Shown here piece by piece: positions 1 to 8,323 of a DNA stretch of 64,000 bases. A model generated the notes under the pieces. It saw only the letters and a program-made list of their open reading frames with translations. It searched no databases and had not been told where the DNA came from. A program made the translations under genes and the position numbers. Source of the stretch: Enterococcus innesii (lineage in GTDB: Bacteria > Bacillota > Bacilli > Lactobacillales > Enterococcaceae); NCBI GenBank assembly GCA_018982785.1, contig JAHHEN010000004.1, forward strand, positions 129,001 through 193,000. Reading direction: 5' to 3'. The first letter of the stretch is position 1, and the number at the start of each line of letters is the position of its first letter.

Positions 1-2
1 GC

Positions 3-461
3 CTCTTGGATGGTACGATCCAGTTGCCGAATATCAAAGGGAGAATCTCGCTTTTGCGAAGGGAAGTTGTCTATGGGACATCAAAATTCGATCTTTATTT
101 TGAAACAGATGAACAAGAAAAAGGCTTTTTAGAAATCAAGGGAATGACCCTTGAAAACAAGCAAGTCGGTGCTTTTCCAGATGCACCAACCATTCGCGGC
201 TTGAAACACGTCAATGAATTGATCCATGCCAAAGAAGCTGGCTATTATGCGGCGGTTTTGTTTATGATCCAATTTGAAGCGGTGCAAATCGCCACGATCC
301 ATCGACAGATGCAGCCGGATCTGGCCGCTAAAATCGCCGAAGCGCAAAGCAAGGGTGTCGAAGTGTTTGCCTATAATTGCCAAGTAAACCAAGGGATGAT
401 CACGGTCAAAGAACCGATCCCTTTTGATTTGAATGTCGTTTTTGACGACCCTAATCTATAG
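3..461 (+). CDS. sfsA: SfsA family DNA/RNA nuclease, 3' part
   Basis: This is the C-terminal two thirds (152 residues) of an SfsA protein. The frame is open to the left edge, so the start lies outside the window and the TTG at position 6 is not a real start. The family core is clear: an EVVYGTSKFDLYF stretch, then LEIKGMTLE and GAFPDAPTIRGLKHVNEL, which match the PD-(D/E)XK-like region of E. coli SfsA (about 230 residues). SfsA was named for sugar fermentation stimulation and is now regarded as a nucleic-acid-binding nuclease. The oxidoreductase gene starts 18 bases downstream, so the two may be cotranscribed. Confidence 0.9.
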   Translation, partial: LLDGTIQLPNIKGRISLLRREVVYGTSKFDLYFETDEQEKGFLEIKGMTLENKQVGAFPDAPTIRGLKHVNELIHAKEAGYYAAVLFMIQFEAVQIATIHRQMQPDLAAKIAEAQSKGVEVFAYNCQVNQGMITVKEPIPFDLNVVFDDPNL

Positions 462-479
462 AAGAAAGAAGGAAAAAAC

Positions 480-1481
480 ATGATTCATTTAGGGATTATC
501 GGCACAAATTGGATCACCGATCAATTTGTACAAGCAGCCCACGAAACCAAACGCTATCAATTGGTTGCCGTATACTCAAGAAAGTTAGCAACGGCACAAC
601 GCTTTGGAGAAAAGTATGGGGACATCGAGTATGCGACCGATCTGGACACTTTTTTTGGTTTAGCTCATATGGACACGGTCTACATCGCGTCTCCGAATAG
701 TTTGCACTTTGAACAAGCCAAGCAAGGTATTTTAGCAGGAAAAAATGTCATTGTGGAGAAGCCAGCCTTTTCAACGCCTGAGGAAATGGCGGAGATCATT
801 GAATTGGCAAATCAGCAACAGGTATTATTCTTTGAAGCAGCTCGCAACATCCATGAAGCAAGTTTTTCGACTGTAGCCGAATTCTTACCGACACGCGGTG
901 CCATTCTAGGGGCGAACTTTTCTTATATGAAATATTCGTCTCGTTATGACGCTGTATTAGCTGGGGAGGAACCAAATATCTTTTCTCCACATTTTTCTGG
1001 TGGTGCCTTGGCGGATTTAGGCGTCTATCCGATTTATGCCGCGGTTGCTTGGTTTGGCAAACCGCAAGATGTTTATTATTTTGCCCGTAAATTACCGACT
1101 GGTGTAGATGGTATCGGGACTGCAGTGTTGCGCTATGCTGACTTTGATGTCACGATCCAAACAGGCAAAATCGCTGATTCAGAGTTGCGTTCAGAAATCT
1201 ATTTTGAGGACGGTACATTAGACCTAAATGCCGTCAATGCCATCGAAGAAGCCGCATTTTATGAGCGAAAAACAAAACAAACCCAGGCATTAGCAGTAAG
1301 TGCCTTAGAAAACCCGATGATTGAAGAAGCACAAGATTTTGCAGACATCATCGAAAACAAAAATGATCCCCAACAAGGACAACGCTATGAGGAATGGGTA
1401 GAACTTGCCCGCAGTGTCAATGAAACCGTTGCTCTCATGCGTAAACAAGCAGGCATCGTTTTTGATGCAGATAAAAAATAA
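480..1481 (+). CDS. Gfo/Idh/MocA family oxidoreductase
   Basis: A 333-residue NAD(P)-dependent oxidoreductase. The N-terminal Rossmann fold begins LGIIGTNWITDQFVQAA, and the family EKP motif (IVEKPAFSTPEE, about residues 92-103) supplies the conserved Lys. The C-terminal half is the alpha/beta dimerisation and substrate domain, with the GGALADLGVYPIYAA signature near residue 175. Families of this type act on sugars, inositols or biliverdin; nothing visible here identifies the substrate. A GAAGGAAAAAAC ribosome site precedes the ATG. It lies between sfsA and a helicase gene with short gaps, suggesting one transcript. Confidence 0.9.
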   Translation: MIHLGIIGTNWITDQFVQAAHETKRYQLVAVYSRKLATAQRFGEKYGDIEYATDLDTFFGLAHMDTVYIASPNSLHFEQAKQGILAGKNVIVEKPAFSTPEEMAEIIELANQQQVLFFEAARNIHEASFSTVAEFLPTRGAILGANFSYMKYSSRYDAVLAGEEPNIFSPHFSGGALADLGVYPIYAAVAWFGKPQDVYYFARKLPTGVDGIGTAVLRYADFDVTIQTGKIADSELRSEIYFEDGTLDLNAVNAIEEAAFYERKTKQTQALAVSALENPMIEEAQDFADIIENKNDPQQGQRYEEWVELARSVNETVALMRKQAGIVFDADKK

Positions 1482-1495
1482 GGAATGGAACATTT

Positions 1496-2815
1496 ATGAC
1501 AGTATTTGAATTGACACAACTGCCCGACATCTGGCAGGAAAAATGGCAAGCGGCAGGGTATCACGCACCGTCCTTGATCCAAGAAAAAACCTTTGGTCCT
1601 TTAAAAGATGGCGAGTCTGTCATTGGGGTCTCACCGACCGGTTCTGGTAAAACATTGGCATACCTTTTGCCACTGTTAACAAAGGTCGAAGCAAAGCAAG
1701 GCAATCAGCTGTTGATTTTGACTTCTTCACAAGAATTAGCGATGCAAGTCACAGAAGTAGCACGAGAATGGGCCCAAGCCATTGGACTGACCGTTCTGCC
1801 ACTTATTGGCGGTGCGAGCACGAAACGACAAGTGGAAAAATTAAAAGACAAACCTGAGGTCTTGATCGGTACCCCAGGCCGTGTGTTAGAATTGATCAAA
1901 GCAAAAAAAATCAAGACCCAACAGTTGCAATCGTTGGTATTAGATGAGGTTGACCAATTATTGAAAGAAGGGGCCTTTACGCTAGCTGCCAAAATCAATC
2001 AAACATTGCCAAAACAAATCCAGCGTAGCTTCTTTTCAGCAACCGCTAACGAAGTAATTGATGAGATTCGACCATTGGTGACAAAAGAGCCACTGATCAT
2101 TGATGTTACCCAAGAAGACCAGAGCAAAGGCGTGATCCATCACTACTATTTGAATTATCCGCAACGACGCATTGTGGATGCTTTAAGACGCTTTGCTCAC
2201 TTACCAAACTTTCAAGCCTTGGTTTTCTTCAATGAATTAAGCGCAATGGGGAATGCGGAAGAAAAACTACTTTTTCATGGCTTACCGGTGGCATCATTAG
2301 CATCTGATCAAAACAAACTTGCCCGAAAAGGCGCACTGGAGAGCTTCCGTCAAGGAAAACTAGTAGAATTATTGACGACTGATGTCGCTTCTCGTGGCTT
2401 AGATGTCGTGGATCTGCCTTATGTTATCAATACGGAAGTCCCGTTAGAAAAAGAATCCTATTTACACCGAGTTGGACGTGTCGGAAGAATGGGCAAAGAA
2501 GGAACCGTCATCACGATTGTTCAAGACCATTCGGTGAAGGATTTGAAAAAAATCACGAATCAATTGTCCATAGAGCTTAAAGAAGTCTTTTTACACGGCG
2601 GTCAGTTACACACAGAAGCACCTGTTATCGAAAAGGAAAGCAAGAAAGAAACCAAAACAGCAAGTGTGCAGAAAATTTCCAAGAAAACGCCTGAAAAATT
2701 ACACACTCCTGTTAAAAAGACCAAGAAAAAGACGAAAAAGCAAAAGACAAAGGAAAAAGACGCCATTGAGCGTCTTTTTGTGTTACCATTAACGTTGTTT
2801 ATCGTTAGTGTGTAA
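1496..2815 (+). CDS. DEAD-box RNA helicase
   Basis: An ATP-dependent RNA helicase of the DEAD family, 439 residues as read. Visible motifs are the Q-motif region (SLIQEKTFGPL), motif I SPTGSGKT (about residues 45-52), GTPGR, motif II as DEVD rather than DEAD (about residue 147), motif III SAT, and motif VI HRVGRVGRMG. A Lys-rich tail follows, typical of RNA-binding extensions. The last 20 or so codons run through a perfect terminator hairpin and end in a hydrophobic, non-Lys tail, so the annotated C-terminus is doubtful. A lost base in the A-rich tail would instead give a stop in the hairpin loop at 2767. Probable role: RNA remodelling, ribosome assembly or cold adaptation. Confidence 0.88.
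   Translation: MTVFELTQLPDIWQEKWQAAGYHAPSLIQEKTFGPLKDGESVIGVSPTGSGKTLAYLLPLLTKVEAKQGNQLLILTSSQELAMQVTEVAREWAQAIGLTVLPLIGGASTKRQVEKLKDKPEVLIGTPGRVLELIKAKKIKTQQLQSLVLDEVDQLLKEGAFTLAAKINQTLPKQIQRSFFSATANEVIDEIRPLVTKEPLIIDVTQEDQSKGVIHHYYLNYPQRRIVDALRRFAHLPNFQALVFFNELSAMGNAEEKLLFHGLPVASLASDQNKLARKGALESFRQGKLVELLTTDVASRGLDVVDLPYVINTEVPLEKESYLHRVGRVGRMGKEGTVITIVQDHSVKDLKKITNQLSIELKEVFLHGGQLHTEAPVIEKESKKETKTASVQKISKKTPEKLHTPVKKTKKKTKKQKTKEKDAIERLFVLPLTLFIVSV
2754..2779 (+). terminator. Rho-independent terminator overlapping the helicase 3' end
   Basis: Perfect 10-bp stem: AAAAAGACGC (2754-2763), loop CATTGA, GCGTCTTTTT (2770-2779). It has A and T tracts on both sides. It lies inside the helicase reading frame as given and ends the sfsA-oxidoreductase-helicase unit. 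Confidence 0.8.
2805..2815 (+). promoter_or_regulatory. TTAGTGTGTAA box upstream of the LevR-type regulator
   Basis: This 11-mer is identical to the one at 5540-5550 upstream of the PTS operon. It sits 20 bases before the regulator's start codon, where it could allow autoregulation. That it is the activator's binding site is inference from repetition and position. Confidence 0.4.
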
Positions 2816-2835
2816 AAAAATGAGGGGGCTATTGA

Positions 2836-5550
2836 ATGAATTCGCGAAAAGAAGAGATTTTTCAAACGATTGAACTGCATAAGCAAGGGTTGACCGCAGT
2901 TGATGTCGCTAAAATCTTACAAATCGATCGCAGCAATGCAAGCCGTTATCTCAGTGAGCTTTATAAAGAAAAGAAAATCGGCAAACGTTCCGGCCGTCCG
3001 GTCGTTTATGAGCCATTAGAAGAAACGGTGCATGTGGATGTTTCCTCTGAAGTGAGTTTTGAAAGTCTTGTTGGGGTTCAAGCTTCTTTGAAAGTAAGTA
3101 TCCAGCAAGCCAAAGCAGCAATTTTATATCCGCCTAGAGGACTTCATACTATCATTTTTGGAGAGACAGGTACGGGTAAATCATTATTTGCTGAATGTAT
3201 GTATCACTTTGCGGTTGAATCAAATATGTTAGAAAAAGATGCTCCTTTCGTGTCCTTTAATTGTGCGGATTATGCACAAAATCCGCAATTATTGTTTGGA
3301 CATATCTTTGGCATCAAAAAAGGCGCCTACACAGGTGCTGCAGAAGATAGTCCAGGACTGATGGCAAAAGCCGATGGCGGTATATTGTTTTTGGATGAGA
3401 TCCATCGACTGCCGCCAGAAGGCCAAGAAATGCTCTTTACCTTCATTGATAAAGGGATCTACCGCCCATTAGGGGAAAGCAACCAAGTTCATGAAGCCGC
3501 TGTGCAGATCATCGGTGCTACCACGGAATCATCAGAAACCTTTTTGACGACCTTCAATCGGCGAATTCCCATGGCTATTACTTTGCCAAATGTGGAAAGT
3601 CGTTCCCTAGATGAACGGTATGAAATCATTTCCTTGTTTATCAAGCAAGAGGCGACTCGTCTAAATCAGCGGATTGATGTCGAGCGAGATGCGATATTGG
3701 CCTTTATGCTCTATGATGCAGAAGGCAACATCGGTCAAATCAAGCGCGACCTGAAACTCGTCTGTGCGAAGGCATTCTTACATTATCGGACCTATGGAAA
3801 AAAACACCTGCTGATTCGAAAAGGTGATTGCTCACTACAAGTTCAAAAAGGGCTGTTGAAGATCAAAGAAATGTCAGAACGCTTGGATCGGTTTTTAGAT
3901 GGCAAAGGCGACTTTCTGAGTTTCGAACCCGGCGACCCAGATGTTGTCTGGTCTCGTGATCCGCAACGGAATATGCAAGTTTACAACGAGATTGAAGAAA
4001 AAGTCAGCTCTCTGATTGAAACGGGCGTAGCCAATGTCGATTTAGAAAACTTGATCTCTAAGGATGTGGATGCCTACTTTGAAAAATATGTCGAAGAATT
4101 GATCCAAAACCCTGTTCATAAAGAATTGATTCCAGAAGACATTTGGAAACTGACAAATGTTCTTTATGACTTGGCAGGACAGAGGTTAGATCGAACTTAT
4201 AGTGAAAAAGCCCGTTTTGCCTTTGCGTTGCATTTGCAAAGTACGCTGGAACGTGTTAAAGAAGGACATATGATCGTTCATCCGGATTTGAACACGGTTA
4301 GAAAAAACTTAAAATCCGAATTTCAAGTGGCAATGGATTTATCGACGATCATTGAAGAAGAACGTCATGTCGAGATCCCATTTGATGAAATTGGCTTTAT
4401 CAGTATGTTTTTAGCAATTCAAGTCAAACAACCTTCGCCATTGCCCCTTGAAAAAATCGAGATCATTGTCTTGATGCATGGCAAGGCGACTGCCAGCAGT
4501 ATGTTGGAGACAGCCCAAGAACTTCTGGAAACCGATCACGGCAAGGCGATGAATATGTCTTTGGATATGGAAGTCGGGCAAATGTATGACCAGCTGTTGA
4601 ATTATATCAATGAAAACAAAGAGAAGATGAGCAATGGCTTATTGCTTTTAACCGATATGGGCTCCCTCAATTCCTTTGCAAATTTGATTTCCGAAGAGAC
4701 GGGGATTCGTACGAAAGCTATTTCGATGGTCAGTACGATGATTGTTTTAGAAGCCTTGCGGATGGCAGAGAGTGGGCGCAGTTTAGAAGACGTCTACCAA
4801 AACATTCAGCGTTCTTTTGAAACCATCGTACAAGAACAGTTCCGTACGGTTCGTGAAGCAAAAGGAAATAAAAAGGCAGTCATCGTTACTTGCTTTACTG
4901 GGGAAGGTGTCGCTGCCAAACTTTATCAAAGAATTTATCCCGTCGTTGATCAGTCAAAAGTCGAGATCATCCAAATGCAGTTTATTGAAAAAGAAACCTT
5001 CAAAAAACATATTGACGGCTTGCTAGAAGAATATGAGATCAAAGCCATTGCCGGCACCGTCGAAATCGATTATCAAAACATTCCGTTTTTCTCCGCCTAT
5101 GATGTTTTTGATGACAATCGCTTGAATGTGCTAAAACGAATCGCTTCAGATGAAGTGCCAATCGAAAAGATCGTGCGTTCATTGGAAAATACGATAACTC
5201 ATGTTGGGTCCGTCTATCATCTGATCGAGAGCCTGCAACGCATCGTTCATCAGATTCAAAATCAATTGCATGTGATTGTAGAACCAACCGTCGATGCGGG
5301 ATTAGTCATTCATTTAGCCTTTTTGGTAGAAAGTTTATTGAAGAAGGAACCTTCCCGTACTTTCGCCAACCTGACTACTTTCCAAAAACGGTACCGAATC
5401 GAAATGGATGTTTTACGAACCCATTTATTACAAATTGAAAAAAATTACCAAATTAAATTTTCTGAAGATGAGATCGCCTATTTAACTCAAATGTTTTTAG
5501 AAAACAAAATCAAAAATTATGATGAATCCGCACACAATCTTAGTGTGTAA
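2836..5550 (+). CDS. LevR/ManR-type sigma-54-dependent PTS regulator
   Basis: A 904-residue transcription activator. Domain order: N-terminal winged HTH (about 10-55); AAA+ sigma-54 interaction domain with Walker A GETGTGKS (109-116), GAYTGA loop (163-168, the GAFTGA equivalent) and Walker B ILFLDEIH (about 182-189); first PRD (about 380-520); EIIA-Man-like domain (about 540-670) with His in LMHGKA; EIIB-Gat-like domain with CFTGEG (about 686); second PRD (about 790-900). In this family, PTS phosphorylation of the PRD and EII domains tunes activity with sugar supply. The RBS GAGGGGG precedes the ATG. The adjacent downstream PTS operon has a -24/-12 promoter and is the obvious target. Confidence 0.93.
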   Translation: MNSRKEEIFQTIELHKQGLTAVDVAKILQIDRSNASRYLSELYKEKKIGKRSGRPVVYEPLEETVHVDVSSEVSFESLVGVQASLKVSIQQAKAAILYPPRGLHTIIFGETGTGKSLFAECMYHFAVESNMLEKDAPFVSFNCADYAQNPQLLFGHIFGIKKGAYTGAAEDSPGLMAKADGGILFLDEIHRLPPEGQEMLFTFIDKGIYRPLGESNQVHEAAVQIIGATTESSETFLTTFNRRIPMAITLPNVESRSLDERYEIISLFIKQEATRLNQRIDVERDAILAFMLYDAEGNIGQIKRDLKLVCAKAFLHYRTYGKKHLLIRKGDCSLQVQKGLLKIKEMSERLDRFLDGKGDFLSFEPGDPDVVWSRDPQRNMQVYNEIEEKVSSLIETGVANVDLENLISKDVDAYFEKYVEELIQNPVHKELIPEDIWKLTNVLYDLAGQRLDRTYSEKARFAFALHLQSTLERVKEGHMIVHPDLNTVRKNLKSEFQVAMDLSTIIEEERHVEIPFDEIGFISMFLAIQVKQPSPLPLEKIEIIVLMHGKATASSMLETAQELLETDHGKAMNMSLDMEVGQMYDQLLNYINENKEKMSNGLLLLTDMGSLNSFANLISEETGIRTKAISMVSTMIVLEALRMAESGRSLEDVYQNIQRSFETIVQEQFRTVREAKGNKKAVIVTCFTGEGVAAKLYQRIYPVVDQSKVEIIQMQFIEKETFKKHIDGLLEEYEIKAIAGTVEIDYQNIPFFSAYDVFDDNRLNVLKRIASDEVPIEKIVRSLENTITHVGSVYHLIESLQRIVHQIQNQLHVIVEPTVDAGLVIHLAFLVESLLKKEPSRTFANLTTFQKRYRIEMDVLRTHLLQIEKNYQIKFSEDEIAYLTQMFLENKIKNYDESAHNLSV

Positions 5551-5572
5551 CGAAAAAAATGTGAGTGTGTAA
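5531..5572 (+). promoter_or_regulatory. Candidate upstream activator sites for the PTS operon
   Basis: TTAGTGTGTAA occurs at 5540-5550, within the inverted arrangement CACAC-N7-GTGTG (5531-5547). AGTGTGTAA recurs at 5564-5572. The two AGTGTGTAA copies start 22 bases apart, about two helical turns. They lie roughly 60-90 bases upstream of the -24 element, a usual place for a sigma-54 activator enhancer. Binding is inferred. Confidence 0.55.
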
Positions 5573-5583
5573 ATAAGAAATTG

Positions 5584-5626
5584 GTTCAGACCATTGATAG
5601 ATAAAGGTCTGAACTTATTTTTTTTT
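5584..5626 (+). terminator. Terminator of the regulator gene
   Basis: Stem GTTCAGACC (5584-5592) and GGTCTGAAC (5606-5614), followed by a T-rich run up to the sigma-54 promoter. It separates the regulator transcript from the PTS operon. Confidence 0.75.
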
Positions 5627-5641
5627 GGCACGCTTTTTGCT
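5626..5641 (+). promoter_or_regulatory. Sigma-54 (-24/-12) promoter of the PTS operon
   Basis: TGGCACG-N5-TTGCT: GG at 5627-5628 and GC at 5639-5640 with exactly 10 bases between, matching the RpoN consensus. A transcript start near 5652 would leave about 33 bases before the IIB start codon. The upstream neighbour encodes a sigma-54 activator. Confidence 0.9.
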
Positions 5642-5684
5642 TTATAGTAAAGTGTAACTTACAACAGAAAGGAGCAGATACGCG

Positions 5685-6002
5685 ATGGCGAAAAAAACGA
5701 TTATGCTAGTTTGTTCAGCAGGAATGAGTACCAGTCTATTGGTGACAAAAATGCAAAAAGCAGCCGAAGCTAAAGGAATGGAAGCAGATATCTTTGCTGT
5801 TTCAGCTTCAGAAGCCGACCAACATTTGGAGTCAAAACCAGTCGATGTTCTATTGTTAGGACCACAAGTACGTTTCATGAAATCACAATTTGAACAAAAA
5901 TTAGCACCAAAAGGCATTCCTTTGGACGTGATCAACATGGCAGACTATGGCATGATGAACGGCGAAAAAGTATTGCAACAAGCAGAAACATTAATGAACT
6001 AA
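5685..6002 (+). CDS. PTS sugar transporter subunit IIB, lactose/cellobiose family
   Basis: A 105-residue cytoplasmic phosphocarrier. It starts KKTIMLVCSAGMSTSLLV, with the phosphorylated Cys at residue 9 in the typical VCSAGMSTS loop. It passes phosphate from IIA to the sugar bound by IIC. RBS GAAAGGAG precedes the ATG. It is the first gene after the -24/-12 promoter, with IIA and IIC directly following. The family transports cellobiose, chitobiose, lactose and related beta-glucosides; the exact sugar is not shown by the sequence. Length is normal for the family. Confidence 0.93.
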   Translation: MAKKTIMLVCSAGMSTSLLVTKMQKAAEAKGMEADIFAVSASEADQHLESKPVDVLLLGPQVRFMKSQFEQKLAPKGIPLDVINMADYGMMNGEKVLQQAETLMN

Positions 6003-6040
6003 GATTTTTTAGGATCGAAGTGTAAGGAGGATTTTTAAAG

Positions 6041-6358
6041 ATGGATGAGCAAAATTTGGAAGCCATTATGGGATTGATCATGTATGGTGGTAATGCAAAA
6101 AGTGACGCAATGGAAGCAATCGCGGCAGCAAAAGAAGGGGACTTCGAATTAGCTGACCAAAAAATCAAAGATGCTGAAGCATCTCTTGTGGAAGCGCATC
6201 ATTCGCAAACAGGATTGTTGACACAAGAAGCGCAAGGCAATCATATGACTGTGACATTGTTGACTGTGCATTCACAAGATCACCTAATGACGTCAATCGC
6301 ATTTACCGATTTAGCGAAAGAAATCATTGATGTCTATCGACGTCTAAATAACGAATAA
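6041..6358 (+). CDS. PTS sugar transporter subunit IIA, lactose/cellobiose family
   Basis: A 105-residue, mostly helical IIA. The likely phosphorylated His is in LLTVHSQDHLMTS (about residues 75-87), matching the family signature. It accepts phosphate from HPr and hands it to IIB. RBS AAGGAGG precedes the ATG, and 38 bases separate it from IIB. With IIB and IIC it makes a complete three-subunit permease encoded by separate genes. Confidence 0.93.
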   Translation: MDEQNLEAIMGLIMYGGNAKSDAMEAIAAAKEGDFELADQKIKDAEASLVEAHHSQTGLLTQEAQGNHMTVTLLTVHSQDHLMTSIAFTDLAKEIIDVYRRLNNE

Positions 6359-6439
6359 TCTTTGAACAGATAGAAGTAGTTATTGTCGATGAATCAAAAA
6401 ATCTTCTTTGACGAATAGAACTTATAGGAGGAATTAAGA

Positions 6440-7837
6440 ATGGATGGATTAACAAGTTGGATGGAGAGACACATTCTCCCGGTTGCAGCTAAGATTGGTG
6501 CGCAAAAGCATTTGGTTGCCTTACGGGATGCTTTTATCGGAATGATGCCAGCAACGATGGCTGGGGCAATTGCAGTATTATTGAACGCCTTCATGCGTGA
6601 TTTTCCAAACACTTATCTTGGTGCGGACAATGCAATCACGAAATTTTTCACGCCAGTGATCGCAGTCAATGGTTTAGTTTGGACAGGTACCTTAGCAATT
6701 ATGGCGGTTATCTTCTCAGCTTCATTCGGTTATAATTTAGCGAAGGCTTACAATGTTGATGCACTATCAGGTGCGTTGGTCTCTTTAGCAGCATTTATTA
6801 TGGGTATTCCACAATCTGCTTCTCTTTCTTTAGCGTTAGAAGAAGCACTACCAGCAAACGTGGTAGACATGATCAACAGTACAAGTGCTACATCAGGATT
6901 TGCAGCAGATGGTTCAACGATCAGCGCTGCAGGCTGGGGCTACTTCCCATTTAGCGCCTATATGGGTGGCTCTGGATTGTTCACGGCAATCATCTTTGGT
7001 TTCGTTTCAGTTATTATCTTTGCAAAATTGATGCAAAAAAATATTATTATCAAAATGCCAGATTCAGTGCCACCAGCAGTTTCCCGTGCCTTTGCAGCGA
7101 TTATCCCTGGGATTGCCGGACTATATGCTTCAGGTTTGATTTACTATCTATTTGAACGCTTTGTTGGTATGCCGATAATTGACTGGATCTCCGAATCGAT
7201 CCAAAAACCATTATTGGGTCTCTCTCAAGGGTACTTTGCCGTATTTATCATTGTTTTACTTGTCCATGTCTTGTGGTTCTTTGGATTACACGGAACAAAT
7301 ATCATGGGACCTGTTCTACAATCGATCTACGGTGTGGCAATGGTTGAAAATACTAATGCTTACCAATTAGGGGAAGCTGTTCCTTATAAATGGGTAGCAG
7401 GTTCATTCGAAGCATTTGTTTGGCCTGGTGGAGCAGGTGTGACTTTAATGCTCTTGATCGCAATCTTGCTATTCTCTAAACGTGCCGACTATAAGACAGT
7501 TGGTAAACTAGGGATTGGACCTGGTTTGTTCAATATCAATGAACCAGTAATGTTTGGTCTACCAATCGTGTTAAACCCATTGTTTATCATTCCATTTATT
7601 GTTGCACCGTTAGTTACAGCAACAATTGCTTACTTTGCAACAACTTTAGGGTTAGTTGCACCAGTTGTGGTAAATGTGATTTGGGTAATGCCAACGATCC
7701 TAAGCGGCTTCTTAGCTACCGGTGGAGACTGGCGTGCGATCATCTTGACAATTATTAATTTGGCTGTAGCTTTATTGATCTGGGCACCATTTATTATTGC
7801 TGCCAACAAAATCAATCCAGCAGACCAAGAGAACTAA
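6440..7837 (+). CDS. PTS sugar transporter subunit IIC, cellobiose family
   Basis: A 465-residue integral membrane permease with about ten hydrophobic segments. It opens with the cellobiose-type N-terminus (LTSWMERHILPVAAKIG) and carries the conserved FGLHGTNIMGPV region (about residues 278-289) and FNINEPVMFGLPIVLNP near residue 370, the substrate-site motif of the Lac/Cel IIC family. RBS TAGGAGG precedes the ATG. It is the translocating subunit of the operon. The preferred sugar is unknown; cellobiose, chitobiose or another beta-linked disaccharide is likely. Confidence 0.93.
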   Translation: MDGLTSWMERHILPVAAKIGAQKHLVALRDAFIGMMPATMAGAIAVLLNAFMRDFPNTYLGADNAITKFFTPVIAVNGLVWTGTLAIMAVIFSASFGYNLAKAYNVDALSGALVSLAAFIMGIPQSASLSLALEEALPANVVDMINSTSATSGFAADGSTISAAGWGYFPFSAYMGGSGLFTAIIFGFVSVIIFAKLMQKNIIIKMPDSVPPAVSRAFAAIIPGIAGLYASGLIYYLFERFVGMPIIDWISESIQKPLLGLSQGYFAVFIIVLLVHVLWFFGLHGTNIMGPVLQSIYGVAMVENTNAYQLGEAVPYKWVAGSFEAFVWPGGAGVTLMLLIAILLFSKRADYKTVGKLGIGPGLFNINEPVMFGLPIVLNPLFIIPFIVAPLVTATIAYFATTLGLVAPVVVNVIWVMPTILSGFLATGGDWRAIILTIINLAVALLIWAPFIIAANKINPADQEN

Positions 7838-7846
7838 TAAAATAAA

Positions 7847-7882
7847 CTAGATGGGTGGCTTCACCCATCTAGCTATCTTTTT
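7847..7882 (+). terminator. Terminator or attenuator after IIC
   Basis: Perfect 11-bp stem CTAGATGGGTG (7847-7857), tetraloop GCTT, CACCCATCTAG (7862-7872), then CTATCTTTTT. The first of three small genes starts 14 bases later with its own strong RBS, so this hairpin probably lowers rather than ends expression of the distal genes. Confidence 0.7.
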
Positions 7883-7895
7883 AGGAGGAGAAAAA

Positions 7896-8116
7896 ATGAT
7901 TATTGTAAATTCCGCGATGCAACAAGACAACATCAAAGCATTACTTGAGTCTTTGACAGAAGGTGAGATCAAGTATACCTTTAAAGAAAAAAAGGGATTC
8001 AGTTGATTTTTGAAACAACGGCAGAAGACAAAGAAAAAGCAGCGAAACTTGCCAAAGACGCAATCAAAAATACTGATTGGGGTCGAGTACTATACTTTAA
8101 CGTCGTTAGTCAATAG
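7896..8116 (+). CDS. Small hypothetical protein of the PTS operon, frame broken at an A7 run
   Basis: ATG at 7896, behind AGGAGG, opens a frame that stops at 8004 after 36 codons. The -1 frame continues without interruption to a stop at 8114, giving a coherent 73-residue protein ending in TDWGRVLYFNVVSQ. The crossover is at AAAAAAAGGG (7987-7996), read as A_AAA_AAG, the classic -1 slippery heptamer known from dnaX. It may be programmed frameshifting, or a lost A as in other genes of this window. I do not recognise the family. The small predicted domain has a charged helix in its second half. Its place in a sugar PTS operon suggests an accessory role. Confidence 0.6.
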
Positions 8117-8128
8117 TGAGGTGATATC

Positions 8129-8323
8129 ATGTTTAAAAATGGATTGTTTTTTATAAGTATCGGTAGTATGTTATTTATATACAGCGCTAACGCGCAGTCA
8201 GGTGAATACCACTGGGTGAATCTCATCACGTCAGTCATTCTAATGGCTATTGGAGGAATCATGGCTTCAATTGGACACAAACGCAACAAGAAAGACAAGG
8301 AGGCGCAAGATGGAAATCACTAA
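8129..8323 (+). CDS. Small two-helix membrane protein
   Basis: A 64-residue protein with two hydrophobic segments (about residues 4-20 and 30-50) and a Lys-rich hydrophilic tail, so probably two membrane passes. GTGAGGTG lies upstream of the ATG. Its stop overlaps the next gene's start by 14 bases, implying translational coupling. No family recognised. It is encoded between the frameshifted small gene and the DUF3284 gene, in the tail of the PTS operon. Confidence 0.7.
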   Translation: MFKNGLFFISIGSMLFIYSANAQSGEYHWVNLITSVILMAIGGIMASIGHKRNKKDKEAQDGNH

